From an uncultured Bacteroidota bacterium (lineage in GTDB: Bacteria > Bacteroidota > Bacteroidia > Chitinophagales > Chitinophagaceae), in contig CAIZMD010000716.1 of NCBI GenBank assembly GCA_903933995.1, forward strand, positions 1 to 25,750: a stretch of 25,750 nt of DNA. The letters run 5' to 3'. A program made the translations under genes and the position numbers. A model generated the notes under the pieces. It did not search any database and had not been told where the DNA came from. It worked only from the letters and a program-made list of their open reading frames with translations. Positions 7,689-15,402 of this stretch are shown one piece after another; the stretch's first letter is position 1, and every line of letters begins with the position of its first letter.

Positions 7689-7805
7689 TTATCCCTGACG
7701 TTGTTTATAACGAGGGTTCTTTTTGTTAATTACGTAAAGTTTGCCCTTACGCTTCACAATCTTACAATCTACACTGCGCTTTTTGATAGAAGCTCTAACT
7801 TTCAT
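7689..7805 (-). CDS. rpmJ: 50S ribosomal protein L36 (zinc-ligand-poor form)
   Basis: A 38-residue protein read between infA and rpsM. It starts MKVRASIKKRSVDCKIVKRK and ends NKKNPRYKQRQG, the classic L36 ends. The family's zinc ribbon normally uses three Cys and one His; here only Cys14 remains, with Ser at the first Cys position and Asn and Tyr in the last part. This is the zinc-free form and fits what I recall of Bacteroidota L36. The ATG is at 7803-7805 on the minus strand, 91 bases after the infA stop, and the spacer is pyrimidine-rich on the plus strand with no clear Shine-Dalgarno at the right distance. Confidence 0.95.
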   Translation of the reverse strand: MKVRASIKKRSVDCKIVKRKGKLYVINKKNPRYKQRQG

Positions 7806-7896
7806 AACAATGCTTTTTTCTTTTGCTAGAACCCCTCCCTAAGGATTGAATGCTAGCTTATTGGTACCTGAATGTTTTTTATCCCTGATTGCTGCC

Positions 7897-8115
7897 TTAT
7901 TTGTATCGGAAGATGATTCTTCCTCTACTTAGATCATAAGGGCTCATCTCAACCCCCACTTTATCACCAGGTAAAATTCGGATATAGTGCATCCTCATTT
8001 TTCCGGAGATGGTAGCCAATATTTCGTGGCCATTTTCCAATTTCACCCTGAACATAGCATTGCTCAAGGCTTCCAGAATTACTCCATCTTGTTTAATCAG
8101 TGGTTGTTTCGACAT
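7897..8115 (-). CDS. infA: Translation initiation factor IF-1
   Basis: Binds the 30S A site during initiation and assists IF-2 and IF-3. The 72 residues are a single S1-like OB-fold domain: KQDGVILEALSNAMFRVKLENGHEILATISGKMRMHYIRILPGDKVGVEMSPYDLSRGRIIFR is spread over residues 8-71 with the usual GKMR and DLSRGRI motifs at about 38-41 and 61-67. It is the first gene of the ribosomal cluster here. In most Bacteroidota secY and map precede infA; here the upstream neighbour is an unrelated envelope gene 180 bases away, so the cluster starts at infA with its own promoter. Confidence 0.97.
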   Translation of the reverse strand: MSKQPLIKQDGVILEALSNAMFRVKLENGHEILATISGKMRMHYIRILPGDKVGVEMSPYDLSRGRIIFRYK

Positions 8116-8127
8116 ACAATTTTTGGG

Positions 8128-8151
8128 GCTGCAAAGATATTAGTTTGCAGC
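8128..8151. promoter_or_regulatory. infA promoter with inverted repeat
   Basis: On the minus strand TATCTTTG (8132-8139) matches the Bacteroidota -7 consensus TAnnTTTG and ends 16 bases before the infA ATG. It overlaps a perfect 8-bp inverted repeat, GCTGCAAA (8128-8135) and TTTGCAGC (8144-8151), separated by eight bases. I found no convincing TTG at the -33 position. The repeat could be an operator, or may arise by chance from a second TTTGC-type element. Confidence 0.5.
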
Positions 8152-8295
8152 GGAAATAAGAAAATTAAGTGGAAAAAAATCTTAAAAATGTGGAAAAACC
8201 CTCCGGATTTCCCAAATTCGGTGCAAATATGGCCTTTTTTTAGCAATTATCCGCCTCCAATTTTGCCCAATTACCCTTTTTGGGGAGACTATTTT
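8152..8295. other. Spacer upstream of infA promoter
   Basis: The 144 bases between the infA promoter and the stop codon of the peptidase/barrel gene hold no gene. They are rich in short A, T, C and G runs. No hairpin followed by a T-run is visible on the minus strand, so the end of the upstream transcript is not explained. Confidence 0.5.
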
Positions 8296-11103
8296 CTAAA
8301 ACAGACTTACCGGAAGGACCAGTTCCCAAACATTGGGTTGGGGTACTGATCTAAATTCCTGAGAAAGTAGTCTGGAATACCTAATACCAAAACTAATAGG
8401 CTGTTGGTTCCACCACCTGGTATCAAAATATACTTCAGCACCTACTGTATTGAACTGAAATTGGTTACCAGTTCTGAGACTTTTGCCCACGGTATGGTCA
8501 AAAAACAGGTTGCCCCTGATTCGTTGAACATACACAATGTTCCCAAATCCCCATTCAGGATAGCAAATAGGTAAGTGGTAATTGGCGCCAATTTTCCACA
8601 TTCTGGGAAAATTGATGGCCTCATATCCCCTTGAAAAAGGGAAATTATTGGTAAACAAGTATTGCTGCATGGTATCCCTAGCCTGATAAGCAGCAGTTAG
8701 CACCAAACTATGGTTACCAGTCAATCCGGGAAGATAAAAGCTACCACTTAAGAGTAGTTGTTGGGCCTGATGACCATTGATATTGGTTTTAAAATCGGCC
8801 AAGAAAGTTTGCCCCCAATGTGAAAAAATCTGTTGCTTGCCTTTTTGAATCTGAGACTGATAGCGAATCTGGCTATTCCAGGACTGATAATCTTGGTCCT
8901 TGAGTAGTTTCTCTGCCAATCCCGTCCATTTTACTTGTTCTAGGTTAAAACTGGATTGAAAACTTAATGCTCTATAGGCATTACCACCACTTAGGTTCAA
9001 AGGCAACCTCAATCCAATCCGAGCTTCCGCCTCATTCCAATGCAATACCGTGTCTTTGTTCAAAACGGCGGTTCTGGACCAAGTTTGTCCCAAACCCAGT
9101 ATCGGTTGCAAATAGGATCCACCATAAACCCCTTCAAAACCGAGTTTGTGACTGCCCTCGTTTTCATTATAGGTATACGCCAATTGAGACTGGAAGGTAT
9201 TCAAGACATTTTCCCCGTAAATAGAGAAACTATATTCTGGGGCGCTATACATGGGGCGCCAGCTATGAAAATTTAAAAACTGAAAAGACTTTTTGTATTT
9301 GGATGTTTGATAGCGGCTAGGTGCTAAGCTATCCATTGGCATCAGTTGTGAATTGGCTGGGGTATTGATGTACAAATCATCTAATTGCAGGGCCTTCAAT
9401 TCATTGTCCTGTATTTTCCCTTGTTCCCATTTGGGTTGGAAAAGTCCCAGACGATACCCATTGGCTGTAAAAGCAGTAGCCAATAATTGTTGACCTTTTA
9501 AATATCCTTGATACAATCCCGTTGGGTAAGAAGCCAGCCTAAAAGGTTGGTGCAAACTATCTGCAACATTTAGGGTCCAAATTTCATCTCTACCATTAGC
9601 GGTTCTTGTAAAACTCAAGGCATCACCCTGTACCAATAAATAGCCAATCAAACTATTTGAAAAAGGAATTAAATATTCCAGATTATTTTCAGCACCTTTT
9701 GCTTTTTTGAGCAAAGCCATTTGGCCATCTGGTTTTCTTGCTGTAAAAAATACGTGGTTGTCATTTTTAGAAAATTTGGGACTGGCTAAGACCCAACCTT
9801 TTTGTTCAAACTGGTCTAATACCGTCCCCTGTTCATTTAATGTAGTTAATACAGACTCACCTGTTGTCTTGGTTTCAATGGCCGCAATAGTTTTGGCATC
9901 ATGGGAAATATCTGGAGAAAAATACCTGGTTTTATCAGCAATGATATTTGTTTTGCCTGTGGCGATGTCTAATAACACTAATTGGTTATAATCTTGGTTG
10001 CCCCATCTAGGATTAGGTTGGTAGGCAGCATAAATTAATTTCCCATTATTGTAAGAATAGTAATCATCTACAGATATGTTTTTAGTAGCAATTTTTTGTT
10101 CCTGACCATTGGATTGTATTAAATAAAAAGCAGGCGCTTTCTGATAGGATTTTTTCAACACCAAGGTTGCCTGTGTTGCTGTTGGGTAAGGATAAAGATA
10201 ATCTGTAACATTATTTTTTTCTATACCAGTAACCCACTGAACTGCTGTATCTTTTGGCAGTTTCCATTGTTCTTGGTAATAAGACATTGCGTCATTAAAA
10301 AACTGATCAAACTTTTTTCCTGTGTGTTTTTGAATGGCCTTTTGAAAGGGATAGAAAAAGGGCTTAAATGCAGCAGCATCAGCCGTTACTTTTTGCCAAA
10401 GATCAGTTCCATAAGTTTTTCTGCCATAAGCTACCATTAAGTAACCCAAAGGATAATGATTGGGCGTATAAAACCTGAAGGATCCATTGCGTAACTGTTG
10501 GTAATTGTATTTTTTTTGTTCCAGAAACAAGCTTTGATAAGCGGCTTGAAACAGGGGTAATCTTCCCCTACCCTGTTGAGCAAAAAGGGTTTCGTTATAA
10601 ACCGCATCGCCTTCAAAAAACCAGTCTGGAATTGCTGCTGCATTGGCCAAGGCTTGACCTTGTTCACCTAAAACAATTGATGCAAAGCGAGAAAATCCTT
10701 TATTAAAATTGTTGTACTGCTGTATATGCCTGTATTCATGAATAGCCAGGTTTTTATTCCAGTCAACTGCACCTAGCGAGAAGGGGTCCTGTGGGGCTGT
10801 ATTATAAAATTCTGACCGCCTTGGAGCCAATGCAACATAGGCATTAGAAAATGTGTTTTCATTTTGAAACACAATACTCATTTTCCTTGTTTGGCTACCA
10901 AGACTTACTTTATTATTTCTTTGCAAATCATGAATCCAACCAGCTACTGCTTGTGCTTTTTGGTCCATTCCAACAGGATAAATAATTCTAACCGTATCCG
11001 TATTAATTTGCCGCCATTTGGTGCTACTAGGATTTCCACCAAATTCTTGTGCTTGTGCCGTAACAAAAAAGAGCACCAAGATGAAACAATATATAGACCT
11101 CAT
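8296..11103 (-). CDS. Envelope protein: HExxH peptidase-like domain + propeller-like region + C-terminal barrel
   Basis: A 935-residue protein counted from the ATG at 11103, chosen because it gives a clean signal peptide (MRSIYCFILVLFFVTAQAQ); an ATG at 11115 is also possible. Residues about 25-280 resemble the gluzincin-type 'peptidase MA' fold: HEYRH at 122-126 (HExxH zinc motif) and WFFEGDAVYNE around 161-172 with Glu164 as the likely third ligand. Residues about 300-620 contain repeated strands with short motifs like those of six- to eight-bladed propellers (PKFSKNDNHVFFTARKPDG, SPDISHDAKTIAAIE). The last 300 residues have alternating strands and end in VLPVSLF, an outer-membrane barrel ending. 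It should be anchored in the outer membrane with the peptidase-like part in the periplasm or outside. Substrate is unknown. It is 60 bases downstream of hmgA on the same strand. Confidence 0.75.
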   Translation of the reverse strand: MRSIYCFILVLFFVTAQAQEFGGNPSSTKWRQINTDTVRIIYPVGMDQKAQAVAGWIHDLQRNNKVSLGSQTRKMSIVFQNENTFSNAYVALAPRRSEFYNTAPQDPFSLGAVDWNKNLAIHEYRHIQQYNNFNKGFSRFASIVLGEQGQALANAAAIPDWFFEGDAVYNETLFAQQGRGRLPLFQAAYQSLFLEQKKYNYQQLRNGSFRFYTPNHYPLGYLMVAYGRKTYGTDLWQKVTADAAAFKPFFYPFQKAIQKHTGKKFDQFFNDAMSYYQEQWKLPKDTAVQWVTGIEKNNVTDYLYPYPTATQATLVLKKSYQKAPAFYLIQSNGQEQKIATKNISVDDYYSYNNGKLIYAAYQPNPRWGNQDYNQLVLLDIATGKTNIIADKTRYFSPDISHDAKTIAAIETKTTGESVLTTLNEQGTVLDQFEQKGWVLASPKFSKNDNHVFFTARKPDGQMALLKKAKGAENNLEYLIPFSNSLIGYLLVQGDALSFTRTANGRDEIWTLNVADSLHQPFRLASYPTGLYQGYLKGQQLLATAFTANGYRLGLFQPKWEQGKIQDNELKALQLDDLYINTPANSQLMPMDSLAPSRYQTSKYKKSFQFLNFHSWRPMYSAPEYSFSIYGENVLNTFQSQLAYTYNENEGSHKLGFEGVYGGSYLQPILGLGQTWSRTAVLNKDTVLHWNEAEARIGLRLPLNLSGGNAYRALSFQSSFNLEQVKWTGLAEKLLKDQDYQSWNSQIRYQSQIQKGKQQIFSHWGQTFLADFKTNINGHQAQQLLLSGSFYLPGLTGNHSLVLTAAYQARDTMQQYLFTNNFPFSRGYEAINFPRMWKIGANYHLPICYPEWGFGNIVYVQRIRGNLFFDHTVGKSLRTGNQFQFNTVGAEVYFDTRWWNQQPISFGIRYSRLLSQEFRSVPQPNVWELVLPVSLF

Positions 11104-11163
11104 TTGAATTTGCATTAGACCCTGAAAATACAACAAAGACTGTTTGATCAGATGCATTTATCA

Positions 11164-12321
11164 CTATTCCGCCCAGCTCATGGTATAGTCTTTGTTTTCA
11201 ATAGCCAAAGCTTCAAGGGTTAGTTGTAAAGGATGAAAAGTGTCTACCATTACGGCCAATTCCTTGGTTTCTTTTTTCCCAATGCTTTTCTCAACCGCAC
11301 CAGGATGAGGTCCGTGTGGGATTCCTGCAGGGTGTAAGGTAATCATACCACGGGTTACGTGTTTTCTGCTCATAAAATCTCCATCCACATAATACAACAG
11401 TTCATCACTGTCAATATTACTATGGTTATAGGGTGCAGGAATGGCATCTGGATGATAATCATATAGCCTAGGGCAGAAACTACATACCACAAAATTATGT
11501 GCTTCAAAAGTTTGGTGAACTGGTGGTGGTTGGTGTACCCTACCGGTGATGGGTTCAAAATCATGGATACTAAACGCATAGGGATAGCAATAGCCGTCCC
11601 AACCCACAACGTCAAAGGGATGGTGTCCATAGTGCAATCCATAAAGCACCCCCTTTTTCTTGGTCTTGATCAAGAAATCGCCTCTCTCGTCTTTGGTAAC
11701 CAAGTTTTTGGGACCACGAATATCGCGCTCACAAAATGGTGCATGCTCTAATAGTTGGCCAGCATTACTGGTATATCTTTTGGGATAGCGAATCGGGCTA
11801 AAACTTTCTACCAAGAATAAACGATTATTGGCATCATTAAAACTAATCTGATAAATAGTACCTCTTGGAATCACTAGATAATCGCCGTAGGCAAAATCAA
11901 TGGTTCCATACTGGGTGTGTAAGACGCCAGATCCCTCATGCACAAATATCATTTCATCGGCGTCTGCATTCTTGAAAAAATAGTCTGTCAAACTTTGTTG
12001 AGGTGCAGCCAAAGAAATCTGACAATCATTGTTGACAAGTATGGTTTTCCTACTCTTTAAATAGTCTTGTTCTGGTTGAATTTGAAAACCCTCAAAGCTT
12101 CTGTGTTGCAGCATATATTCTTCTGCAATCTTTGGTTTTACTACAATGGGTTCATCCGTAGCAATAATTTCTGTTGGTGCATGATGGTGGTACAATAAGG
12201 AGTAATCATTGCTAAACCCTTCTGTAGAAAACAATTGTTCAGAATATAATCCTCCATCCGCTTTGCGGAATTGAGTATGTCTTTTATGGGGTATTTGACC
12301 CAAACTTTGATAGTGTGGCAT
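11164..12321 (-). CDS. hmgA: Homogentisate 1,2-dioxygenase
   Basis: Non-haem iron enzyme that opens the aromatic ring of homogentisate to maleylacetoacetate in tyrosine and phenylalanine breakdown. The 385 residues are somewhat shorter than the 440-residue human and Pseudomonas enzymes, as seen in Bacteroidota members. The start MPHYQSLGQIPHKRHTQF fits the family. An N-terminal cupin half is visible (DEMIFVHEGSGVLHTQYG at about 122-139), and the C-terminal half holds the likely iron ligands His300, Glu307 and His336 in NHSNIDSDELLYY and LHPAGIPHGPHPG. The spacing from His300 to Glu307 is one residue longer than in the human enzyme, which I take as a loop difference. No other tyrosine-catabolism gene (hppD, fahA, maiA) is next to it. 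Confidence 0.93.
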   Translation of the reverse strand: MPHYQSLGQIPHKRHTQFRKADGGLYSEQLFSTEGFSNDYSLLYHHHAPTEIIATDEPIVVKPKIAEEYMLQHRSFEGFQIQPEQDYLKSRKTILVNNDCQISLAAPQQSLTDYFFKNADADEMIFVHEGSGVLHTQYGTIDFAYGDYLVIPRGTIYQISFNDANNRLFLVESFSPIRYPKRYTSNAGQLLEHAPFCERDIRGPKNLVTKDERGDFLIKTKKKGVLYGLHYGHHPFDVVGWDGYCYPYAFSIHDFEPITGRVHQPPPVHQTFEAHNFVVCSFCPRLYDYHPDAIPAPYNHSNIDSDELLYYVDGDFMSRKHVTRGMITLHPAGIPHGPHPGAVEKSIGKKETKELAVMVDTFHPLQLTLEALAIENKDYTMSWAE

Positions 12322-12337
12322 AGAAATGGTTAGACCG

Positions 12338-12345
12338 TAAAATTA
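12338..12345 (-). promoter_or_regulatory. Candidate -7 element for hmgA
   Basis: TAATTTTA on the minus strand matches seven of eight positions of TAnnTTTG and ends 16 bases before the ATG, the same spacing as at infA. No -33 TTG was found at the expected distance. Confidence 0.35.
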
Positions 12346-12379
12346 ATACATGCTATATTCATTTTAAGAATCAATTTTC

Positions 12380-12886
12380 ATGACTAGGATTGGACTCATT
12401 TCTGACACCCATGGTTTTTTAGACCCCGCCGTTTTCAAACACTTTAAAGACTGTGATGAAGTATGGCATGCTGGGGATTTTGGCAATATTGCCTTAGCCG
12501 ATGAAATTAAAGCTCAAAAGCCTTTAAGAGGTGTTTGGGGCAATATTGATGGTTATGATATTAGAAGTGAATTCCCTGAAATGCTGGCATGGAAATGCGA
12601 GGATGTAACGGTTTTAATGCTCCATATTGGCGGATATCCTCCCAAATACAATCCCCAAGCAAAAAAACTATTGACAGACTACCAACCCCAATTATTTATT
12701 AGTGGGCATTCCCATATTCTAAAAGTGATGTATGATCCAGCTAGACTTTGTCTGCACATGAATCCTGGTGCTGCCGGGCATCATGGTTGGCACAAAGAAA
12801 GAACCATCATCCGTTTTACCATTGACGGAAGAGAGATCAAAGACTGTGACGTAATTGAACTTGGGAAAAGAGGCGGTTTGTTTTAA
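12380..12886 (+). CDS. YfcE/MJ0936-type metallophosphoesterase
   Basis: Small calcineurin-like phosphodiesterase, cytoplasmic, 168 residues, a normal size for the YfcE class. All metal-binding blocks are visible: SDTHG with Asp9 and His11, HAGDFG with Asp33, WGNID with Asn55, His82 in LMLHIGG, and SGHSH with His110 and His112. Related enzymes hydrolyse phosphodiester model compounds or cyclic nucleotides, but the natural substrate here cannot be read from sequence. It is divergent from hmgA with 58 bases between starts, and its stop codon abuts the stop of the convergent membrane-protein gene. Confidence 0.93.
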   Translation: MTRIGLISDTHGFLDPAVFKHFKDCDEVWHAGDFGNIALADEIKAQKPLRGVWGNIDGYDIRSEFPEMLAWKCEDVTVLMLHIGGYPPKYNPQAKKLLTDYQPQLFISGHSHILKVMYDPARLCLHMNPGAAGHHGWHKERTIIRFTIDGREIKDCDVIELGKRGGLF

Positions 12887-13351
12887 TTACATGCCAGGAA
12901 ACCAAGGGCGAGCAATGGCTTCTCTAAAAGGCCATGGTACAACGGCTAAAATTATCACCAATGCCAACAGATACAAAATGGCACTACGTTTGTGTTTTAC
13001 AGCATCAGGAAAATTTTTCTTTGCTACGCCTTTACCCAATGTGATCAGGACAATCCCTATTAGGGTTCCAGTTAAATGCTCAACAGCCCAAAAACGGTAT
13101 ACACTGTCTTTCATAACAACACCCATGCCCAAGTTTTGAATATTCTGGAAGCCCCATGAACCTGCAAACCATTGGTAAATGCCCAACAATAGCGTGGTAT
13201 GAGCGGCAATCATTAGGAATAATCCCAATTTCTTGTCAGTGGCTGTAAAAGGATTATTAGCCGCAGTAAAATGGCGTACAATGTTTACTACCAATAAAAT
13301 CAAGATAATCCAACGCAAAAGGTTATGTAAATGCAAAAGTCCTGTATACAT
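12887..13351 (-). CDS. Four-helix membrane protein with conserved histidines
   Basis: A 154-residue integral membrane protein with four likely transmembrane helices at about 11-29, 42-62, 87-107 and 123-141. Histidines lie near or in the helices (His7, His9, His27, His51, His92 and His120), with LLHLHNLLRW at the start and VEHLTG in helix three. This pattern resembles small cytochrome b-like or haem-binding membrane proteins, and similar Bacteroidota proteins are sometimes labelled cytochrome B, but I cannot show haem binding. It lies 38 bases downstream of the PD40 propeller gene and is probably co-transcribed with it. No signal peptide beyond the first helix. Confidence 0.75.
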   Translation of the reverse strand: MYTGLLHLHNLLRWIILILLVVNIVRHFTAANNPFTATDKKLGLFLMIAAHTTLLLGIYQWFAGSWGFQNIQNLGMGVVMKDSVYRFWAVEHLTGTLIGIVLITLGKGVAKKNFPDAVKHKRSAILYLLALVIILAVVPWPFREAIARPWFPGM

Positions 13352-13389
13352 ATTAGTTGATTGATTCGTTTAAAAATAGGATGTTTTGG

Positions 13390-14475
13390 TTAGTCTACCC
13401 AATCTGCAACAAATAGATTGGTATCTCTTGTTCCCCCATTATTTCTGTTAGAGGCAAAAATGATTTTCTTTCCATCTGGGCTGAACATTGGAAATGCATC
13501 AAACCCTCTGTCTCTACTAATCTTTTCTAAGCCCTTACCATTTAAATCGGTCAGGTACATATTAAAAGGAAAGCCCCTCTTATATTCATGGTTACTACAA
13601 AAGATAATATGCTTACTATCGGGGGTAAAATTGGGTGCCCAATTGGCTTGCTCCAGAAAAGTAATTTGTTTTGCCTCAGAACCATCGGCGTTAGCCACAT
13701 ATACTTCCATATGTGTTGGTGCTACCATCCCTTCTGCTAACAAATCTTTGTACTCTTTTATTTCTGCATCAGTTTTTGGTCTACTAGCCCTCCAAACAAT
13801 TTTTTTACCATCTGGGCTAAACCATGCACCGCCATCATATCCCAAAGTATTGGTGATGCGTTTTTCCTTACCAGTTGCAAGGTCCATGACATATAGTTCT
13901 AAGTCTCCGTCTTTGTCACTGCAATAAATCATTTTCTTGCCATCGGGTGAAAGGGTTCCTTCTGCATCATAACCTTTGGCAGTAGTTAATTGCTTCACTA
14001 TTTTCCCATCTAATGTTGCCATGAAAATGTCATAGGAATCATACAAAGGCCATATGTATTTGTTACCATATTTAGCCCTATCCGGTGTTGGAGGGCAAGC
14101 TTCTCCACCCTTATGGGTAGAGGCGTAAATAAAATGTTTCCCATCAGGCAAAAAATAAGCACAAGTAGTTCTGCCTTTGCCACTGCTGACCATTTTGGGA
14201 GCAAAGCTTTCATTGGCTGTAGTAGGCAATTTGCCAATGAAAATTTGGTCACAATTAACTCCTTCCTTTGGATTGGTTCGCTGAAAAATGATGGATTTAC
14301 CATCATAACTCCAATATGCTTCTGCGTTATCTCCGCCAAAAGTAAGCTGTCTTACATTTTTGAAATGCTTCTCGCCAGCAAACAAAACAGAATCTAGGGG
14401 TTTGCTATTTTCTTGAGCCATTAGGTTAGCGCTAAGCCCCATTATGGCAGACATCATCAAAAGGAATCTTTTCAT
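13390..14475 (-). CDS. TolB-like PD40 beta-propeller protein, secreted
   Basis: A 361-residue periplasmic or secreted protein with a signal peptide (MKRFLLMMSAIMGLSANLMAQ). It consists of PD40 (WD40-like) repeats, with the blade-tip motif x-(P/Y)DGK or TPDSK at about residues 57-60, 110-113, 176-179, 220-223, 284-287 and 332-335. Six motifs at fairly even spacing fit one six-bladed propeller like that of TolB. Between blades two and three a loop (GGEACPPTPDRAKYGNKYIWP) is longer than usual. There is no peptidase or OmpA domain after the propeller, so it is a stand-alone propeller. The role is probably binding of a partner or ligand. It lies upstream of the His-rich membrane protein. Confidence 0.88.
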   Translation of the reverse strand: MKRFLLMMSAIMGLSANLMAQENSKPLDSVLFAGEKHFKNVRQLTFGGDNAEAYWSYDGKSIIFQRTNPKEGVNCDQIFIGKLPTTANESFAPKMVSSGKGRTTCAYFLPDGKHFIYASTHKGGEACPPTPDRAKYGNKYIWPLYDSYDIFMATLDGKIVKQLTTAKGYDAEGTLSPDGKKMIYCSDKDGDLELYVMDLATGKEKRITNTLGYDGGAWFSPDGKKIVWRASRPKTDAEIKEYKDLLAEGMVAPTHMEVYVANADGSEAKQITFLEQANWAPNFTPDSKHIIFCSNHEYKRGFPFNMYLTDLNGKGLEKISRDRGFDAFPMFSPDGKKIIFASNRNNGGTRDTNLFVADWVD

Positions 14476-14492
14476 AATCTGTTAATATCTGG

Positions 14493-14500
14493 CAAAAATA
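14493..14500 (-). promoter_or_regulatory. Candidate -7 element for the PD40 gene
   Basis: TATTTTTG on the minus strand is a full match to TAnnTTTG and ends 17 bases before the start codon. The best upstream TTG leaves only a 15-base gap, shorter than the usual 19-21, so the -33 half is not supported. Confidence 0.4.
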
Positions 14501-14554
14501 AGTAGTTGCACCATCCAATCCATTAAAAAAATGTCTAGAACTGTCATGGCATTG

Positions 14555-14562
14555 TATTTTTG
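14555..14562 (+). promoter_or_regulatory. Candidate -7 element for the TPR lipoprotein gene
   Basis: TATTTTTG, a full TAnnTTTG match, ends only four bases before the chosen ATG at 14567. With a usual -7 position, transcription would start at or next to the start codon and give a leaderless mRNA. In AT-rich DNA such an octamer can occur by chance. Confidence 0.3.
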
Positions 14563-14566
14563 TTGC

Positions 14567-15358
14567 ATGAAATATAGTTGGATAGTATTGACTGCAGTTG
14601 TATTGTTTGCTTGCAAAAACAAGGGAACTCAACCCAATGGAAAGGAAAAAATGTCACCAATTGTGGAGCAACTTGTTTCCGCTGTTGAAAAACATCCAGA
14701 TAGTGTAGGATTGAGACTACAATTAGTAGACGCACTTGACAGTATGGGGAATTTATCTTTAGCCATGGTTCAAATGGATTCAATAATTAAAAAAGACAGT
14801 GGCAATTTTGGACTTTGGTTTAAACTGGGAAGTTTGAAAGAAAGATCAGGAGATACCGTATCTGCAGTTGGGGCTTATGGAATTGCAGCTAAAATTTACC
14901 CAACACCAGATGTTTTGTTAACACTAGGAAATTTATTTGCTGAAACCAAGGACAGCAGGGTATTTAGTACTGTTTCACAGGTAGCTAGTATGAGATTGGG
15001 CAGAACCTATCAGTCACATTGTGACTTTATTGTTGGTATTTATTATGCAAGAACAGGCAATACCAAGGCAGCTATTGGACAATTCAATGCCTGTATCAAT
15101 AATAATTATGGTTATTTGGAAGCCTATATGGAAAAGGGCTTTATCTATTTTGATGCTAAGGATTATGTTGCAGCCAACCAAGTTTTTCAAACAGTAGTCA
15201 CCATCAAAAACAATTACGCAGATGGTTATTATTGGTTAGGGAAAATTGCCGAAGCCCAACAGCAAAAAGCGGAAGCAATTGCTCAATATGAAAGATCCTT
15301 GGTACTAGATCCAAATTTAAAAGAAGCCAGTGCAGCTATTGGTCGTTTGAAAAACTAG
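14567..15358 (+). CDS. TPR-repeat lipoprotein
   Basis: A 263-residue lipoprotein from the ATG at 14567. This start, rather than the one at 14531, puts Met directly before the hydrophobic signal MKYSWIVLTAVVLFAC, whose LFAC lipobox lipidates Cys16. After a charged linker the protein is helical with tetratricopeptide repeats, best seen at about 48-80, 82-115, 150-182, 184-216 and 218-251 (YADGYYWLGKIAEAQQQKAEAIAQYERSLVLDPN is the clearest, spread over 217-250). TPR lipoproteins of this size act as scaffolds or outer-membrane assembly factors in Bacteroidota, but no partner is evident. It is 44 bases upstream of rpe, which seems to have its own promoter. Confidence 0.85.
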   Translation: MKYSWIVLTAVVLFACKNKGTQPNGKEKMSPIVEQLVSAVEKHPDSVGLRLQLVDALDSMGNLSLAMVQMDSIIKKDSGNFGLWFKLGSLKERSGDTVSAVGAYGIAAKIYPTPDVLLTLGNLFAETKDSRVFSTVSQVASMRLGRTYQSHCDFIVGIYYARTGNTKAAIGQFNACINNNYGYLEAYMEKGFIYFDAKDYVAANQVFQTVVTIKNNYADGYYWLGKIAEAQQQKAEAIAQYERSLVLDPNLKEASAAIGRLKN

Positions 15359-15377
15359 AACTCTAATGGCAATTGCT

Positions 15378-15385
15378 TAATTTTG
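15378..15385 (+). promoter_or_regulatory. Candidate -7 element for rpe
   Basis: TAATTTTG is a full match to TAnnTTTG. It ends 17 bases before the ATG at 15403, the spacing seen at other genes of the window, and supports that start over the TTG at 15373. No -33 TTG at the expected distance. Confidence 0.4.
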
Positions 15386-15402
15386 CCGCCAAACATAGAA
15401 TC

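Noticed and set aside
13418..13927. 169-residue open frame on the plus strand
   Set aside because: It is opposite the PD40 propeller gene, whose repeats fully explain the region.
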